Origin: Axinella damicornis
Taxonomy: Eukaryota > Porifera > Demospongiae > Axinellida > Axinellidae
DNA length: 64,000 nt
Reading direction: 5' to 3'
Assembly: GCA_963931865.1 (NCBI GenBank)
Contig: OZ007513.1
Span: forward strand, 5,122,168 to 5,186,167
Part shown: piece after piece, positions 22,670 to 32,833 of the stretch
Position numbering within the stretch: position 1 is the stretch's first letter
Layout of the letters: each line of letters begins with the position of its first letter
Translations under genes and position numbers: made by a program
Notes under the pieces: model-generated
The model's input: the letters and a program-made list of their open reading frames with translations, nothing else
The model's database searches: none
Told to the model about the DNA's origin: nothing

Positions 22670-23340
22670 GTTAGGACTTATGCAATGAATGCATGAGTAT
22701 GCATTTTATGTTTAAGTGCTAGATGGGCCAGTGCAGCGCAGTTAGGAGGGCTGGAAACCAGCAGCAATAATCGAGCAATTCAATGTGACCTCTCTCCCTT
22801 GCCAGCCTTGCTCTGTTTGATAGGTCCTTCTGTGCATGGCATTGGCAAAGTGTTTCCTGTATAGTAGCTTCTCCTGTACAAACACACAGCAACTCAATTT
22901 CGCATGTACATGTACCAGTATGTACAGCTACATTGTGTAATTGTACAAGTTCCAGCTGAGATCCCTGCCTACGCTGCAAGCTTAGAAGCCTCACGCCAAG
23001 GCACCCAGCAGTAGTGGCAATACAGAGCTATAGGTTGTTACTCATGTATTTTTCATAGCTCTAATATCATACCATTTTCGTAGGTTGTGAGAACTGAGAT
23101 CATTTTTCTTGGATTTTCATATGTGATGAAATCCTATGATGCGATTTTCATGGCTATTTTCACGGTTTGCAGCATCTTTTCCTAGGAATTTCATATACAT
23201 TCATGGCAATGTGACCAGAGGTACATCAAAATGCATTAAATTTGATTATCTGAACTCAATTATTTGAAGCCCACCCTCTGCCTATAGTGATATGGCTGAG
23301 GCAATGGATGGTTGTTCACACACATACATAATATGTACAA
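22670..23340. other. no gene recognised
   Basis: No splice-bounded frame or repeat end that I can support. Confidence 0.45.
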
Positions 23341-23855
23341 GTAGCTGAGCTCGCTTCGCTCGCTCAGCTACTTCCCCCCTTGTTCGCCTACCGTGCGTAA
23401 TCCGGCGCCGGACAGCTCTCTGAAGAGCTGCTTCTCCCCGATTGCGTCCGCTTCAGCTGCTGCTCGCCGCTTGCGTCCGCTTCAGCTGCTGCTCCCGGGC
23501 CCGATTGCGGCATCCGCTTCCACTGCTGCTCCCCGTTTGCCTCCGCCTCGCGTCCAGCTGCTGCTCCCCGATTGCGCCGGCTTCGACTGCTGCTCCCCGA
23601 TTGCGTCCGCTTGAACTGCTGCTCGCCCGATTGCGTCCGCTTCGACTGCTGCTCCCCGATTTGCATACTGGATATTCCAGCCCATGCCCGGGCCCAATGT
23701 TCTCGAACATTCTTTGCGGAGTTCGAGGTTCAGTAAATAAATTAAAGTACGAAGTTCGCGCGTCACTATAGTCTAGTCCCGCCCCACGAACATCCCACTT
23801 CCGTCACTCACAGACACACACACACACAGACACGTAAAATCTTAATGTATTGACA
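23341..23855 (+). mobile_element. minisatellite-bearing element, copy 3 (most complete)
   Basis: Begins with a 31-base hairpin (GTAGCTGAGCTCGC / inverse, 23341-23371), then TTCGCCTACCGTGCGTAATC. A G+C-rich array of 29-30-bp units (GCTGCTCCCCGATTGCGTCC plus GCTTC) follows to 23665, then CCAGCCCATGCCCGGGCCC, TCTAGTCCCGCCCCACGA, a CA stretch and CTTAATGTATTGA. Confidence 0.82.
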
Positions 23856-23906
23856 TACACTCAAATGCACATCTACATGTATGCACACATGCATGCACAC
23901 ACACAT

Positions 23907-24030
<124 letters not shown>

Positions 24031-24142
24031 ACACCACACCTACAGGAACAGATAGTGTGACGTGACATCCGTGCTTCTAACATTCCCAAATTCTTGCATG
24101 AGGACCTGAGTCCCTTTAACTTCAACCTGTTCCCCTCAACAG

Positions 24143-24224
24143 AGAACGTGGGTGTCGACTGTATGGAGACACGGAGAAGAGCATCCAGCAAAGGCAGTGG
24201 AGAAGGAGCCAGAGGATGTGGAAG
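24143..24224 (+). CDS. possible isolated exon
   Basis: Acceptor CCCCTCAACAG and donor GGAAG followed by GTGAGGATG bound 82 bases open in two frames, one reading VSTVWRHGEEHPAKAVEKEP. Good splice signals but no family and no neighbour. Confidence 0.3.
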
Positions 24225-24439
24225 GTGAGGATGTAAGAGGTAGAGGTATGACATTACTACACTGAAAGGTATGAAGATTACTGTGATAGCAGAATTACGG
24301 TAATTTGCTGTGGTATTTGGGATTAATAGCACTCGTACTGCAGTAAATTACATGCACCTTCACCTCATACAATTCCCCTCTGCATTACTGGGCTACCGAT
24401 TTGGTACACAGATTTGGTCCTCGTTTAGCAACCAATGTG

Positions 24440-24583
24440 TACTGGGATCCCTTCCCTCACTCCCTCCTCTCTCCCAGTCTCCATACTTCCCTCACCTTCC
24501 TCTCTCCTCCCTCCCTCCCTTCCTCACTCCCTCCCTCCCCCTCTCCTCCCTCTCTCCCCTCTCTCCCTCCTTCTCCCCTCAAG
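24440..24583. repeat. C/T-rich tract
   Basis: CCCTCC and CTCTCC units dominate the plus strand. Confidence 0.8.
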
Positions 24584-24670
24584 GTTTGTCAGCAAGTGAA
24601 TACAATTGTACGAGACAACAGTGGTCCGTGATTCGTTCTGGTAGGCCTGCTATAATATGCACACGGTACT

Positions 24671-24912
24671 ATCAATACATAAAGATTTTAGCGTGTGTGT
24701 GTGTGTGTGTGTGTGTCAGAAGTGGGATGTTCATAGGGCGGGACTAGACTAGTGATACGCAACCTTCGTACATCAATTTACTGAACCTCAAACTCCACGA
24801 AGAATGCTCGAGAACATTGGGCATGGGCTGGAATCTTAGCTGGCGGATGCAATCGGGGAGTAACAGTCAAAGAAGATGGAGTCAGGGGCTGCAGTTGAAG
24901 CAGACGCAAAGA
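24671..24912 (-). mobile_element. minisatellite-bearing element, copy 4 (inverted, truncated)
   Basis: Inverted order TCAATACATAAAG, GT tract, GGGCGGGACTAGACTAGTGA, CATTGGGCATGGGCTGGA and a couple of degraded units. The hairpin end is absent. Confidence 0.72.
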
Positions 24913-24919
24913 TTATAGG

Positions 24920-25310
24920 ACATGACGGGCATTACTTTTAGTATCAATTTTTGCGGATTCATTCAAGTGGTTAACCTTTCCTCCCTCCCTCCTCCTCACT
25001 CCTTTAACCCTTTCCCGGATGTAGCCGGATATATCCGGCATGAGTACATGTGCGTCTTTACAAATCCATAAAATACACTTTGGACCCTCATCTTATTCAT
25101 GGATAATGTCAAATAAATCTGTTATTGCCGTGTACGCTTTTTCTATGGGCTAGAAATGACATCATAATGTGTATAAATGGCTCAGCTACCTAGTGGTTGC
25201 TAAGAAGTTTGCCGTACAGCGGCGCCGCTGTGAATTATTCAATTTCCATGGTGAAACGCAAATTAATTCATCCAGGAAAGGATTAATGTAATTCTGCTAT
25301 GTTGTAACAT
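24920..25310. other. no gene recognised
   Basis: Includes AACCCTTTCCCGGATGTAGC and a matching GGAAAGGATTAATG near 25275, perhaps the ends of another short TIR repeat. Confidence 0.35.
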
Positions 25311-25321
25311 GATGTCAGCTA

Positions 25322-25701
25322 GTAGCCTCGTACCGAGGCCTACACTCGGAACACGGAAGTGGGCCTGGTGACACATGGCAAAATTCCCGTATGTGCTCAG
25401 TCAGCATAATTGCATAAGCGATTACATTCCTTACTCGAATTCACACGGCAGGTAGCTGTTGGTGATGGCTAAGTAGAAAGTCCTTGCCAAGGAGCGACCA
25501 GAGGTGAGTGTTGAAGGCTAGAACAGCGGTTATATCACTTTTCACGCGGTAAAGAATGTAATTACTATGCAGTAGTTGACAACGGACGAACATGTTTCGC
25601 CTACCCGAAATCATGACTGCTGACATCAGCACATACAGGTATTTTGCCATGTATCACCAGGCCCACTTCTGTGTTCGGCGTGTGGGCCTGGGTACGAGAC
25701 T
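25322..25701. mobile_element. TAGCCTCG-family TIR element, GGAAGTGGGCC core
   Basis: Ends GTAGCCTCGTACC and GGTACGAGACT, long inner arms around GGCAAAATTCCCGTATGTG. Exact 9-bp duplication TGTCAGCTA at 25313 and 25702. The core is shared with 47512 and 55367. A short segment from ATG 25591 runs to a possible donor (CATACAG then GTATTT). Confidence 0.88.
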
Positions 25702-26706
25702 TGTCAGCTAAGGGGTTCTGCTGCATTCTTGGGCTATAGTAGCCACACCCAATTTTGTGCCCTCAGACCTCCATAAACGTCCTTCCACAGAGGATGGGAA
25801 GCTGCTGGAGTACAGTAGGACAGACTATAAGGCTACAACGGACAATCAAGCTAATAATTTTATTATTAAATTTTATGTCTCTTGCAGGCTCGCTCTGTGG
25901 ACACGTACAAATCATCTTGTAGAACAGATTTATGATTTAGTAATTTTGTATTTGTGATCTTGTGTTTGAAATTCTAATCTTGCCATGATTATTACATTTT
26001 TGTAGGGATGTGTATATGTGTGCAGATTGGCCTCAAACAGCACAAATTATCGAAGCAAGTTCAATAAAGATGATAATAATAGTTAGTATTTCTTTGATCG
26101 TAGTCTCATGGCGCCAGACCCCATTCTGCCCTAGGTGTGCAATAACTAGGGTGTGCATGGTCATTCTTCCTTTTGGATCCGATCCTCCAAGCATGTGGTT
26201 GTGGAACACATCTGCTTCTTCACTGGTTCCCGAGCTCACTCTCTCCTCTCCATGGGGTGACTGAGCCAGTATACGTAGTAGTGACATTCTATGTGGTGTC
26301 ATTCTATGTGGTGTATACATGAGTTGTGTGTGTGTGTGTTTGTGTTAACAGAAAGAGTGATGGCACAAACAGCATACCAGTTTGTGCTGGCATAAACAGC
26401 ATACTGGTGCAACACTAGCCACATTCCCAGCCTGCACACTAGTAAAGTGTAGCCTGGGAATCTGGCTAATTATTGTCACCTGAGAATGAGATAGCCTCCA
26501 GTGTGAGGACAAGAGTACGGAACAAGGCTATAGGAAAGAGGCTATTTGTGATCTGGGGATGAAGGTAGCATGACCTGGGAATGAGGCTAGTGTGGCCCGG
26601 GAAATAGGATAGTGTGGGCTGGGACCACCTGGTTTCAGTCAAAACCTTGATTTAAGGATCCAGCTTTGGATATCACTGAAGGTATTACCTGCCTCTAGTT
26701 AACCAC
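25702..26706. other. no supported gene
   Basis: A possible exon near 25791 (acceptor CTTCCACAG, then EDGKLLEYSRTDYKATT) is too weak to call. Near 26400-26640 GCCTGGGAATGAGGCTA-like fragments are scattered. Confidence 0.35.
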
Positions 26707-27090
26707 TAGTCTCGGAACCAGACCCTTCTGGTGGGGGAGGAGGAAAGGGTCTGGGCACGTTCCTACATTCGAGTTGTCCTCACGGAACGTAATTATGCGT
26801 GGTAATTAGCGATCAACTGCGATACCACGCGTACGATCACAGTCAACTTGCTCCTTGCTCTCCTCGACTTTTGTCAGTCACTCGCGGGTAACGCGGTACA
26901 GCACAGCGATTCGCCATGTCTAGTCACTGGCGACACAGAAAGCCTGGAGAAAAATCATTTCCCTGACGTCATTCGCAATCAACGCTTCTGATTCGTTAGG
27001 TCAACATTCCGACCTGGGGACAACTCGAATGTAAGATGGTGCCCAGACCCTTTCCTCCTCCCCCGCACGAAGGGTCTGGTTCCGAGACTA
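26707..27090. mobile_element. TAGTCTCGGAACC TIR element, ~384 bp
   Basis: Ends TAGTCTCGGAACCAGACCCT and its inverse. A second inverse pair (CATTCGAGTTGTCC / GGACAACTCGAATG) lies inside. Exact 9-bp duplication GTTAACCAC. The core has ATG 26916 followed by MSSHWRHRKPGEKSFP and a stop, and a TGACGTCA-type motif. Confidence 0.9.
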
Positions 27091-27117
27091 GTTAACCACT
27101 ACATGTAATGAACATAC

Positions 27118-27198
27118 TTGGCAGCGGAGTAGCTAGCAACCATCGGTGCAGGGACATCCACCAAAGCTGAGGAGATGCTAACGTTTATACCATGTCCT
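27118..27198 (-). CDS. short-chain dehydrogenase/reductase exon, YxxxK region
   Basis: The minus strand reads acceptor CACACACAG, then GHGINVSISSALVDVP, then APMVASYSAA, and a donor (AA then GTATGTTC) that splits the following Lys codon. ISS followed about a dozen residues later by Y-S-A-A-K is the Ser and YxxxK signature of the SDR active site, most like HSDL1/HSD17B12-type membrane reductases. The Rossmann glycine motif and later helices are not seen on this strand nearby. The element at 26707-27090 sits only 27 bases downstream, inside what would be the intron. Substrate cannot be inferred. Confidence 0.52.
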
Positions 27199-27274
27199 CT
27201 GTGTGTGGGGGTGTGGTGAGGGGAGGGGTCAGGAGCGAGGGAAGGAGGGAGGAAAGTTTCATATCACAACTTAC

Positions 27275-27433
27275 TTCTCCTGGTACGTCAGCAAAGAATT
27301 CCAGAAATGGCAGATGCACGTTCACTGCGAATGAGAAAACACTATCATCATCAACCAACCAGAGCCTTGTTTCCATACCAAAACTAGAGGTGTTCATAGA
27401 ACACATACTCCGCGCTGTCATGAACGTCTACAG
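27275..27433 (-). CDS. possible exon upstream of the SDR exon
   Basis: Minus-strand acceptor (GGCCTGTAG), open frame ending VNVHLPFLEFFADVPGE and donor GTAAGTTG. Its phase 0 end does not fit the SDR exon, which needs a two-base remainder, so a missing exon or a separate origin is required. A 162-codon plus-strand frame overlaps it but lacks family resemblance. Confidence 0.28.
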
Positions 27434-27954
27434 GCCAGCAGTGCATGCAGCTACAATCGACGTGACATCTCTGCCGATGCGCACCAAACAGGCCTGCAGG
27501 GCGGCTATCGCGTATACTGTGTTCGTGTATGGCCATATCCAAGGTGTGGGAGTGACCGCTTACTGTAACGAAAGTCCAATCGGAGATTGCAGAACTAATT
27601 ACTTCCCGTACGTGTTGCGGTTTGACCCGTACGTACCCGTACGTACCCTGACCCGGAGGTATGTGGTAGGCCACGATTAATTATGCAAAAATGCGTGGGG
27701 GCGCGGTCCGCCTGGAAGTCGCAAGATGGCCATGCGGGTGTTATGAATTTTTTTAGCCTCAACCAGTGCTGATGTTCCACTTTGCAGGGTGTGTGCTAGA
27801 AGGGTAAGTTAGAGTCGCCTCCTAGCCAGATCAGCATCTAAGGGTATGCACAGTCTGATCCCACACACTAACTACCACGTAGTCTGGTAAAGTCTTGCAT
27901 GTCTTGCGTGGCCAGACCCACCTGGAAAATCTGTGCATGCGTAGTGGCATTGGC

Positions 27955-28056
27955 CCAACCCCTTGGGGTCCTCATCAACTTCTTGGGGGAAGCGTGGGGC
28001 CTGATCGAAGTCTTAGGGGATACACGGGTCCTGATTGACCTCCTGGGGGATCCTCT
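27955..28056 (+). repeat. three ~30-bp units that keep a reading frame
   Basis: Units of the form GGGTCCTGATTGACCTCCTG plus GGGGAT-- recur three times. The plus frame reads LGVLINFLGEAWGLIEVLGD, then TRVLIDLLGD, an amphipathic 10-residue repeat. Probably a minisatellite. Confidence 0.6.
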
Positions 28057-28100
28057 TGGAGAATGGATTTGTAATGGCATAATTATGGCATGGTCTGACC

Positions 28101-28225
28101 TAGCCTCGTTCCCGGGCCCGAGACGGTGAGGAGAAAAGGGCCTGGTTTCCACTGTTTGCGCATGCGCTAAATAGCGGTGGAATTCCGCCTTTCTCCTCCC
28201 TCTCTCGGGCCTGGGAACGAGGCTA
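28101..28225. mobile_element. 125-bp TAGCCTCG element
   Basis: Ends TAGCCTCGTTCCCGGGCC and GGCCTGGGAACGAGGCTA. Exact 9-bp duplication GGTCTGACC. Confidence 0.9.
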
Positions 28226-28366
28226 GGTCTGACCATGTCATTACCTGTGTATTCCCCACGTTGATCAGGACTTATGCCATTACGAAGGCATTCTCCAACA
28301 GGTTGAACCTCATATTCTGGATCAAGTGTTTTGGTACATGCACTGTATTACCAGCCTCTCATTAGT

Positions 28367-28477
28367 TAATGTGGAGTGGTCCGCGATGAGCCAGTGGAGT
28401 GTGTCACACCTGAAGTAGGGTCGAAACGTTGCATTGAAATGATGCACCTGGCTCATCACGGACCACTCCACATTAAC
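28367..28477 (+). repeat. hairpin repeat with GGGTCGAAAC core
   Basis: A ~27-bp near-perfect inverted repeat (AATGTGGAGTGGTCCGCGAT and its partner) encloses CACACCTGAAGTAGGGTCGA-AACG, related to the hammerhead-like motif at 20892. GGCACTTGACTCT follows, also as there. A third weak relative (AGAGTAGTCGAAACATCG) is at 29504. Confidence 0.55.
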
Positions 28478-28706
28478 TTATGTACTAGTTTTCAACACTA
28501 GTGGACCTGAATTGAGTTGTAGCGGGCACTTGACTCTTACCACAGCCTCTCATTAGCTATACATGTATATACATGAACGTGAACAAACGAAACCCTTAGG
28601 GGACTCGATCATGGGTGCATGGCATGGTCGTGATCAACCCTCTGTTACTAGAAGTATGTGTTGGGATGTGTCAGCCATGATTGCTACATGTACATTCTGT
28701 GTGTAG

Positions 28707-28757
28707 GTGCTCTTGGCCCAGTCGCTGTTGGCCCAAAGATGGTACAGCTCAAGCCTG
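28707..28757 (+). CDS. GFM1: EF-G exon: mitochondrial presequence
   Basis: Acceptor GTGTGTAG, 17 codons reading VLLAQSLLAQRWYSSSL, donor GTGAGGG. The Arg/Ser-rich hydrophobic segment fits a mitochondrial targeting peptide (human GFM1 has an RWSSS-like stretch at this place) and joins in phase 0 to [10 protein letters not shown]. The start Met lies further upstream and was not found. Confidence 0.5.
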
Positions 28758-28835
28758 GTGAGGGAAGACGGCTGCTTTGATGTGGTTACCCATGCTGACT
28801 TACTGCCCCCCTGTCATCATCTTGGCTAGGTAGAG

Positions 28836-28967
28836 GTGGAGAAGATCCACAACATTGGCATCTCAGCACACATTGACTCAGGCAAAACCACCCTCACAGA
28901 GAGAGTGCTGTTCTACACTGGCAGGATAGGCTCCATGCACGAGATGAAGCAGCAATCACTAGCTATG
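28836..28967 (+). CDS. GFM1: EF-G exon: G1 P-loop
   Basis: Reads [19 protein letters not shown], then [12 protein letters not shown] and [12 protein letters not shown] is the P-loop (G1) of EF-G. Homology ends at MHE (about 28943), where no GT donor exists. The first usable donor, at 28968, adds eight residues (MKQQSLAM). Confidence 0.8.
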
Positions 28968-29041
28968 GTGGGGTCACTGGCTGGTGATTGGTTCACGCTG
29001 ATCACATTCTACCCCATGTCCTGTGTTGTGTGTGTGTGTAG

Positions 29042-29123
29042 GTGAGGGGGAAGGACAATGTTGGAGCCACCATGGACTTCATGGACCTGGAATGGCAGAG
29101 AGGCATCACCATACACCATACAG
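29042..29123 (+). CDS. GFM1: EF-G exon: switch I (G2)
   Basis: Acceptor TGTGTGTAG, then [20 protein letters not shown] and GITIHHT, ending in a one-base codon remainder before GTACAGG. RGITI is the G2 motif. The remainder pairs exactly with the minus-strand exon at 30383, giving T-A-A-T-Y-T. Confidence 0.8.
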
Positions 29124-29593
29124 GTACAGGCTCTGATCACCACAGAATGCATCTGAGAATTGCATGTCTGCCGTCTTCATACCCTACACCTCTTAGTACA
29201 GTAGCAAGATCGACCATTGACTTGAGCAGATTTGGTACCAGATCTTCCCCTCTGTACTTGCATGATCTAAGACCTGAGTATGTATGGATTTCTGGTCTTC
29301 ACTGGCTCCCTCAAGTAGGAAACCAAACTTGAGGGAGGCAAAGTGTTTAGAAGTTGCCACTTCAAAAAAGTAGTTCTGCAGAAGGTGGCTTCTTGCTAGG
29401 GATTCTGCAGCACTGTTGACATCGCAACTCCCCCACCCGGCATGGGGCCGGAATCCAAACTGATGAATTTGTCACATCCTGCCTTCACTCTAAGACTCAG
29501 CACAGAGTAGTCGAAACATCGTGTTATATATCTCACTGGTAAAAGAATCAATGAACACCAGAACAGATTCTGTTCTGGTTCATGTGCACTCAC

Positions 29594-29647
29594 TTGTGTG
29601 GCCGACCTCAGCTCAGTGGCATATCCAAACATGTCATTGAGGGGCAC
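29594..29647 (-). CDS. GFM1: EF-G exon VPLNDMFGY, inverted
   Basis: Minus strand: acceptor CTACCGCAG, 18 codons VPLNDMFGYATELRSATQ, donor GTGAGTGC, phase 0 both ends. This is the domain V stretch that directly precedes GKGE-F/Y-TMEY in EF-G, and that next exon lies on the opposite strand at 31285. Confidence 0.85.
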
Positions 29648-29723
29648 CTGCGGTAGGAAACAGAGTAGCATCAGGTGGTACCATGCAAGCCACTGGGATG
29701 ACGAACCCACCAAGACGAGCACT

Positions 29724-30136
29724 CATTCTATCCCTCCTCGTCTATCCTCCCACCTTCTCTGCCCTCCTCTCTCTCCTCCTAATCCCTTCTTGAATGTCTC
29801 TCCTCTCCCCTCCACACCACATACTTTAGCCTCTTCTCTACCCTTTACGTACCCCTGCATCCTCCCCCTCCTCCCTTCCCCCTCTCCTCCCCTCGCCCTC
29901 CACACTCCCTCTCCTCCCTTCCCCCTCAACTCCCTTATCCTCCCCTCCCTTCCCATCAACTCCCTCTCCTCCGCTCCCCTCCCCCTCCCCCTCCACACCC
30001 CCTCTCCTCCCTTTTCCCTCAACTCCCCTATCCTCCCCTCCCTTCCCCTCAACTCCCTCTCCTCTCCCTTCCCCCTCCTCCCTTCCCCCTCAACTCCCCT
30101 ATCCACCCCTCCCTTCCCCTCAACTCCCCTCTCCTA
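29724..30136. repeat. C/T-rich tract (G/A on minus)
   Basis: CCCTCCCCTTCCCCTCAACT-type units. It lies inside the block inverted relative to the EF-G gene. The long open frames on both strands are composition artefacts. Confidence 0.9.
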
Positions 30137-30273
30137 TAGGGACACCCCTTTCATTATGATGGAGTACATGGAGAGGGGGGGGGGGGGGACAGACGGACAT
30201 AGTCTGAAAACCTTTATTGCATATTTTCATGGGCACACACATGCTCTCACATACCTCACCCACCATGCACTCA

Positions 30274-30383
30274 GACACACATGCACTCCAGCACGGAATG
30301 CTCCACTTCGATGGTGAAGTCAACGTGACCGGGCGTGTCAATAATGTTGATGTTGACATCCTTCCATGTTGTGTAAGTGGCTG
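30274..30383 (-). CDS. GFM1: EF-G exon: G3 DTPGH, inverted
   Basis: Minus strand, after acceptor [28 protein letters not shown], then DFTIEVE. DTPGH is the G3 motif. After VE the match shortens (HSVLE where ERALRVLD is expected) and a stop follows CMCV, so the downstream half is lost. Confidence 0.85.
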
Positions 30384-30514
30384 CTGACTGTGTGCATGTG
30401 TGCACCAGGGAGTGTGTATGAGTGAGTGTGTACGGGCCATTCATTTGTGACTGTGAAGGAGTGTCAGGAGGCACACAGCAATTCCACCACAATTTGATGT
30501 AATATTAGTTTATT

Positions 30515-30548
30515 CAGGAGCGCATAATGACCTCATTATGCGCTCCTG
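30515..30548. repeat. 34-bp palindrome
   Basis: CAGGAGCGCATAATG and its perfect inverse around ACCT. Confidence 0.85.
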
Positions 30549-30587
30549 GTTTATTGCAGGCCACATTGCAATTGAATCAGCTACAGG

Positions 30588-30622
30588 TAACCTCGTTCCC
30601 AGGCCACGTGGGAACGAGGCTA
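30588..30622. mobile_element. minimal 35-bp TAACCTCG element
   Basis: TAACCTCGTTCCCAGG and its inverse around CACGTG. Flanks AGCTACAGG and AGCTAGAGG form a one-mismatch 9-bp duplication. Confidence 0.82.
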
Positions 30623-30628
30623 AGCTAG

Positions 30629-30757
30629 AGGAAGCGAGTGTACATTTGGGGGTATGACCTGCAGCCCATAAACCTGAGCAAGGGAGAACTGTATCCCACC
30701 GTCATAGATCAGAGAGGAATCGATGGCCTGATGATACTTGGGACTCCCCTGCATTGA
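30629..30757 (+). CDS. possible exon, unrecognised
   Basis: After AAGCTAG the frame reads RKRVYIWGYDLQPINLSKGE, then LYPTVIDQRGIDGLMILG, to a TGA at 30755. It looks protein-like but matches no part of EF-G that I know. It begins seven bases after the minimal element. Confidence 0.35.
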   Translation, partial: RKRVYIWGYDLQPINLSKGELYPTVIDQRGIDGLMILGTPLH

Positions 30758-31284
30758 CTGCGTAGTTGTTTGTCAGCTGTTGTGGTCAGAGACCTGCTCT
30801 ACCAGGTTATTACCGTGTACTGTAAGAGTGGTTCAGTTCATGGTAGAGTTCCTGCTGCCCTTTGTGTTCCTACGGAAGTAATTTTGGTGACTTACAATGC
30901 ATATCATGACAGACTGTCGTGGTACATGTACATGCGTATTTACGTGCCTAACAGCTATGCTGCAGTGCATTGAAGTGTGCAAATACTTATATGGGATTGG
31001 AGGCACAGCTGTTGTTGTCCAATGATGCTAGCAGATACATTTTGCTATAAAGTTTACAGAGGGAGCCCCTCAAACATTAGATACGACTGATCGGTGTCAC
31101 CAGTGTCACTAACAGCCATTGGATCACACTTAAACTCTGACACAAGTTTGTCCACTAGTTCCGTGAGACTAATGCCTCACAGATCTGTACCCTATAGCTA
31201 ATGTGCTTTTCAGTGCCCCAATTATCTACTCCAGATCATCATAATTATGTTGGTCACATGACTTGCCACACCTCCCTCCCACAG

Positions 31285-31362
31285 GGCAAGGGTGAGTTTA
31301 CGATGGAGTACTGCAAGTACCAGCTGGTGCTGCCACACCTCCAGGAGGAGCTGGCCAAGTGA
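31285..31362 (+). CDS. GFM1: EF-G terminal exon
   Basis: Acceptor CTCCCACAG, then GKGEFTMEYCKYQLVLPHLQ, EELAK and TGA. This is the EF-G C-terminus, somewhat shorter than the human one. Phase 0 fits the inverted exon at 29594-29647. Confidence 0.82.
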   Translation, partial: GKGEFTMEYCKYQLVLPHLQEELAK

Positions 31363-31618
31363 TGGGAGGAGGAGACTAGGGCCAGGAAGAGCCGGTAACT
31401 ATTGGAGGACGGCCGGCTGGACAGAGGTGTTCAGACATAGGGAGTTAGTGCAGAGGACTGGCTCAGTATCAGCTGTGTAGTGAAATTTAGTATCAGATCC
31501 TATTCACATGGTAATGATTATTATTATTGTGACTACAATAATACCTCCCCCATCGACCCCCTGACGTATACTACTGTCAATACTGTCGTATACTGTCAAC
31601 CGCTATACATGCAGTTCT

Positions 31619-31735
31619 GGCTGACCTGCTGTACCATATCGACCTGCTGTACCATCGACCTGCTGTACCACATCAGCCTGCTGTCCAGCAACCTACTCCA
31701 CATCAGCCTGCATGCTGTACCACTGGCCTAGCTGC
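31619..31735. repeat. GACCTGCTGTACCA minisatellite
   Basis: Units of 15-21 bases (GACCTGCTGTACCATATC) repeat about six times with variation. Confidence 0.8.
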
Positions 31736-32239
31736 TGTATGTTGTCTTATCTGGTTCGGTTCATAGAGACAGTTCATAGAGTTCATTGGAACACATCACG
31801 TGTTACACTATAATAGAAACTGCTAAGACGCAGATTGGATGAGAGTGGTTACAAGAACTACCATATTAGGGAAAACAGAAATGTACAAAATGCATGTGTA
31901 CTATAGGCTAGAGAGAGAGCAGCAACAAGGGAGTGTCTCCAAGCCCAAGAGCTGTGCGCTGAATATAATCCGAGGTTTAAAAAGTGTTATAAAGTGGATT
32001 CTGACATGAAACAGAGAAGCTAAGAACCGGTTCAATGTCTTGGTCTCTTAGCAGAGGAACATTGTACCAGGCTACCAGCCATCCTCAGGGTAGCACTCAA
32101 AGTTGCGTGTGTCTCCTGAGTGGGATACTCGTGGGATGATGAAAGGCTGTTCGGGGGATGTGTGTGTGGAGGAGGAGGAGAGGCAGTTAATTTCATAATG
32201 CACGTCATACTCCCATACGTCCAGTCACACCCACAGCAC

Positions 32240-32345
32240 CACTCTCTCCAACCCCACACTCACTCACTCCCACCCCACTCACCACCCACCCCACACTCAC
32301 TCCCACAACACACTCACCACCCACCCCACACTCACTCCCACCCCA
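32240..32345. repeat. CCCACACTCACTCCCAC repeats
   Basis: C/A-rich degenerate units directly before the last kinase exon. Confidence 0.8.
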
Positions 32346-32352
32346 CACTTAC

Positions 32353-32430
32353 CACCAGTTTTCTCTGCAAGACTGCGTCCCAATCCATTGCCTTGAACCA
32401 CTTGTGCTGCTTCACGTCTTCCACCCCTTG
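32353..32430 (-). CDS. PRKX: kinase exon: HKWF region
   Basis: Acceptor TTTCTGCAG, 26 codons QGVEDVKQHKWFKAMDWDAV and LQRKLV, donor GTAAGTG, phase 0. It matches the end of the AGC kinase domain (AEDVKRHRWF-type) and joins LGSLR in phase. Confidence 0.8.
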
Positions 32431-32449
32431 CTGCAGAAAGGAATCAGGA

Positions 32450-32610
32450 CAGAATCGAATAGAGCCAGGACAGTGGATTGAAACCAGGGCAGTAGAATGG
32501 GAATGGAACAAGGACAGAGATGAGGGAGCCAGGACAGCGCAATGGAACCAGGAAAAAGAGGAATGGAACCAGGACAGAGAAAGTGTGGAATGGAACCATC
32601 AGATGGATTC
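32450..32610. repeat. GAATGGAACCAGGACAG minisatellite
   Basis: About eight loose 17-25-bp units in the intron upstream of the HKWF exon. Confidence 0.75.
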
Positions 32611-32750
32611 ATTAGTGACAAATTCCAATAGCAATGACACATCTTGGAATCAATTTGGTTCACATTATTATTTGAGACAATACCTGGGTCAAATTTCATG
32701 CCAATATCATAATATTGGAACACCAGCTATGACTGTATAGTATCCCTTAC

Positions 32751-32831
32751 CCTCAAGCTGCCAAGCCTTCGCGTGATGTCTCTCACAAGCAGCTTCTTAA
32801 TGAGGTCCTTTGCGCTTGACTCCAGGTGTTG
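32751..32831 (-). CDS. PRKX: kinase exon: SAKDLIKKLL region, 5'-truncated
   Basis: Reads HLESSAKDLIKKLLVRDITR and RLGSLR to donor GTAAGGG. The upstream part of the exon is replaced at 32834 by a TAGCCTCG-family fragment, so no proper acceptor is seen. Confidence 0.75.
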
Positions 32832-32833
32832 TA

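Larger units (their letters stand above)
28707..31362 (+). pseudogene. GFM1: mitochondrial elongation factor G locus, rearranged
   Basis: Six exon segments match mitochondrial EF-G (EF-G1), the GTPase that translocates mRNA-tRNA on the mitochondrial ribosome. Four lie on the plus strand in order (presequence, P-loop, switch I region, C-terminus). Two between them lie on the minus strand (the DTPGH region, then the VPLNDMF region). Inverting one block holding both minus exons restores the normal N-to-C order, and the splice phases then fit. About 500 residues between DTPGH and VPLNDMF are absent. The first GTPase exon has no donor where expected, and the DTPGH exon decays after EVEHSVLE to a stop. 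As given, the locus cannot encode EF-G. Either it is a rearranged relic or the assembly is wrong here. Confidence 0.75.

Noticed and set aside
23388..23771. several overlapping ~90-110-codon ORFs
   Set aside because: The 29-bp array of the minisatellite-bearing element; the unit is not a multiple of three and frames are open on both strands.
27192..27680. 162-codon plus-strand ORF
   Set aside because: Overlaps better splice-supported minus-strand exons (27118, 27275), has no family resemblance and ends in repeat-like TACCCGTACG sequence.
29598..30317. 239-codon plus-strand ORF
   Set aside because: Translated C/T-rich tract, crossing an EF-G exon on the other strand.
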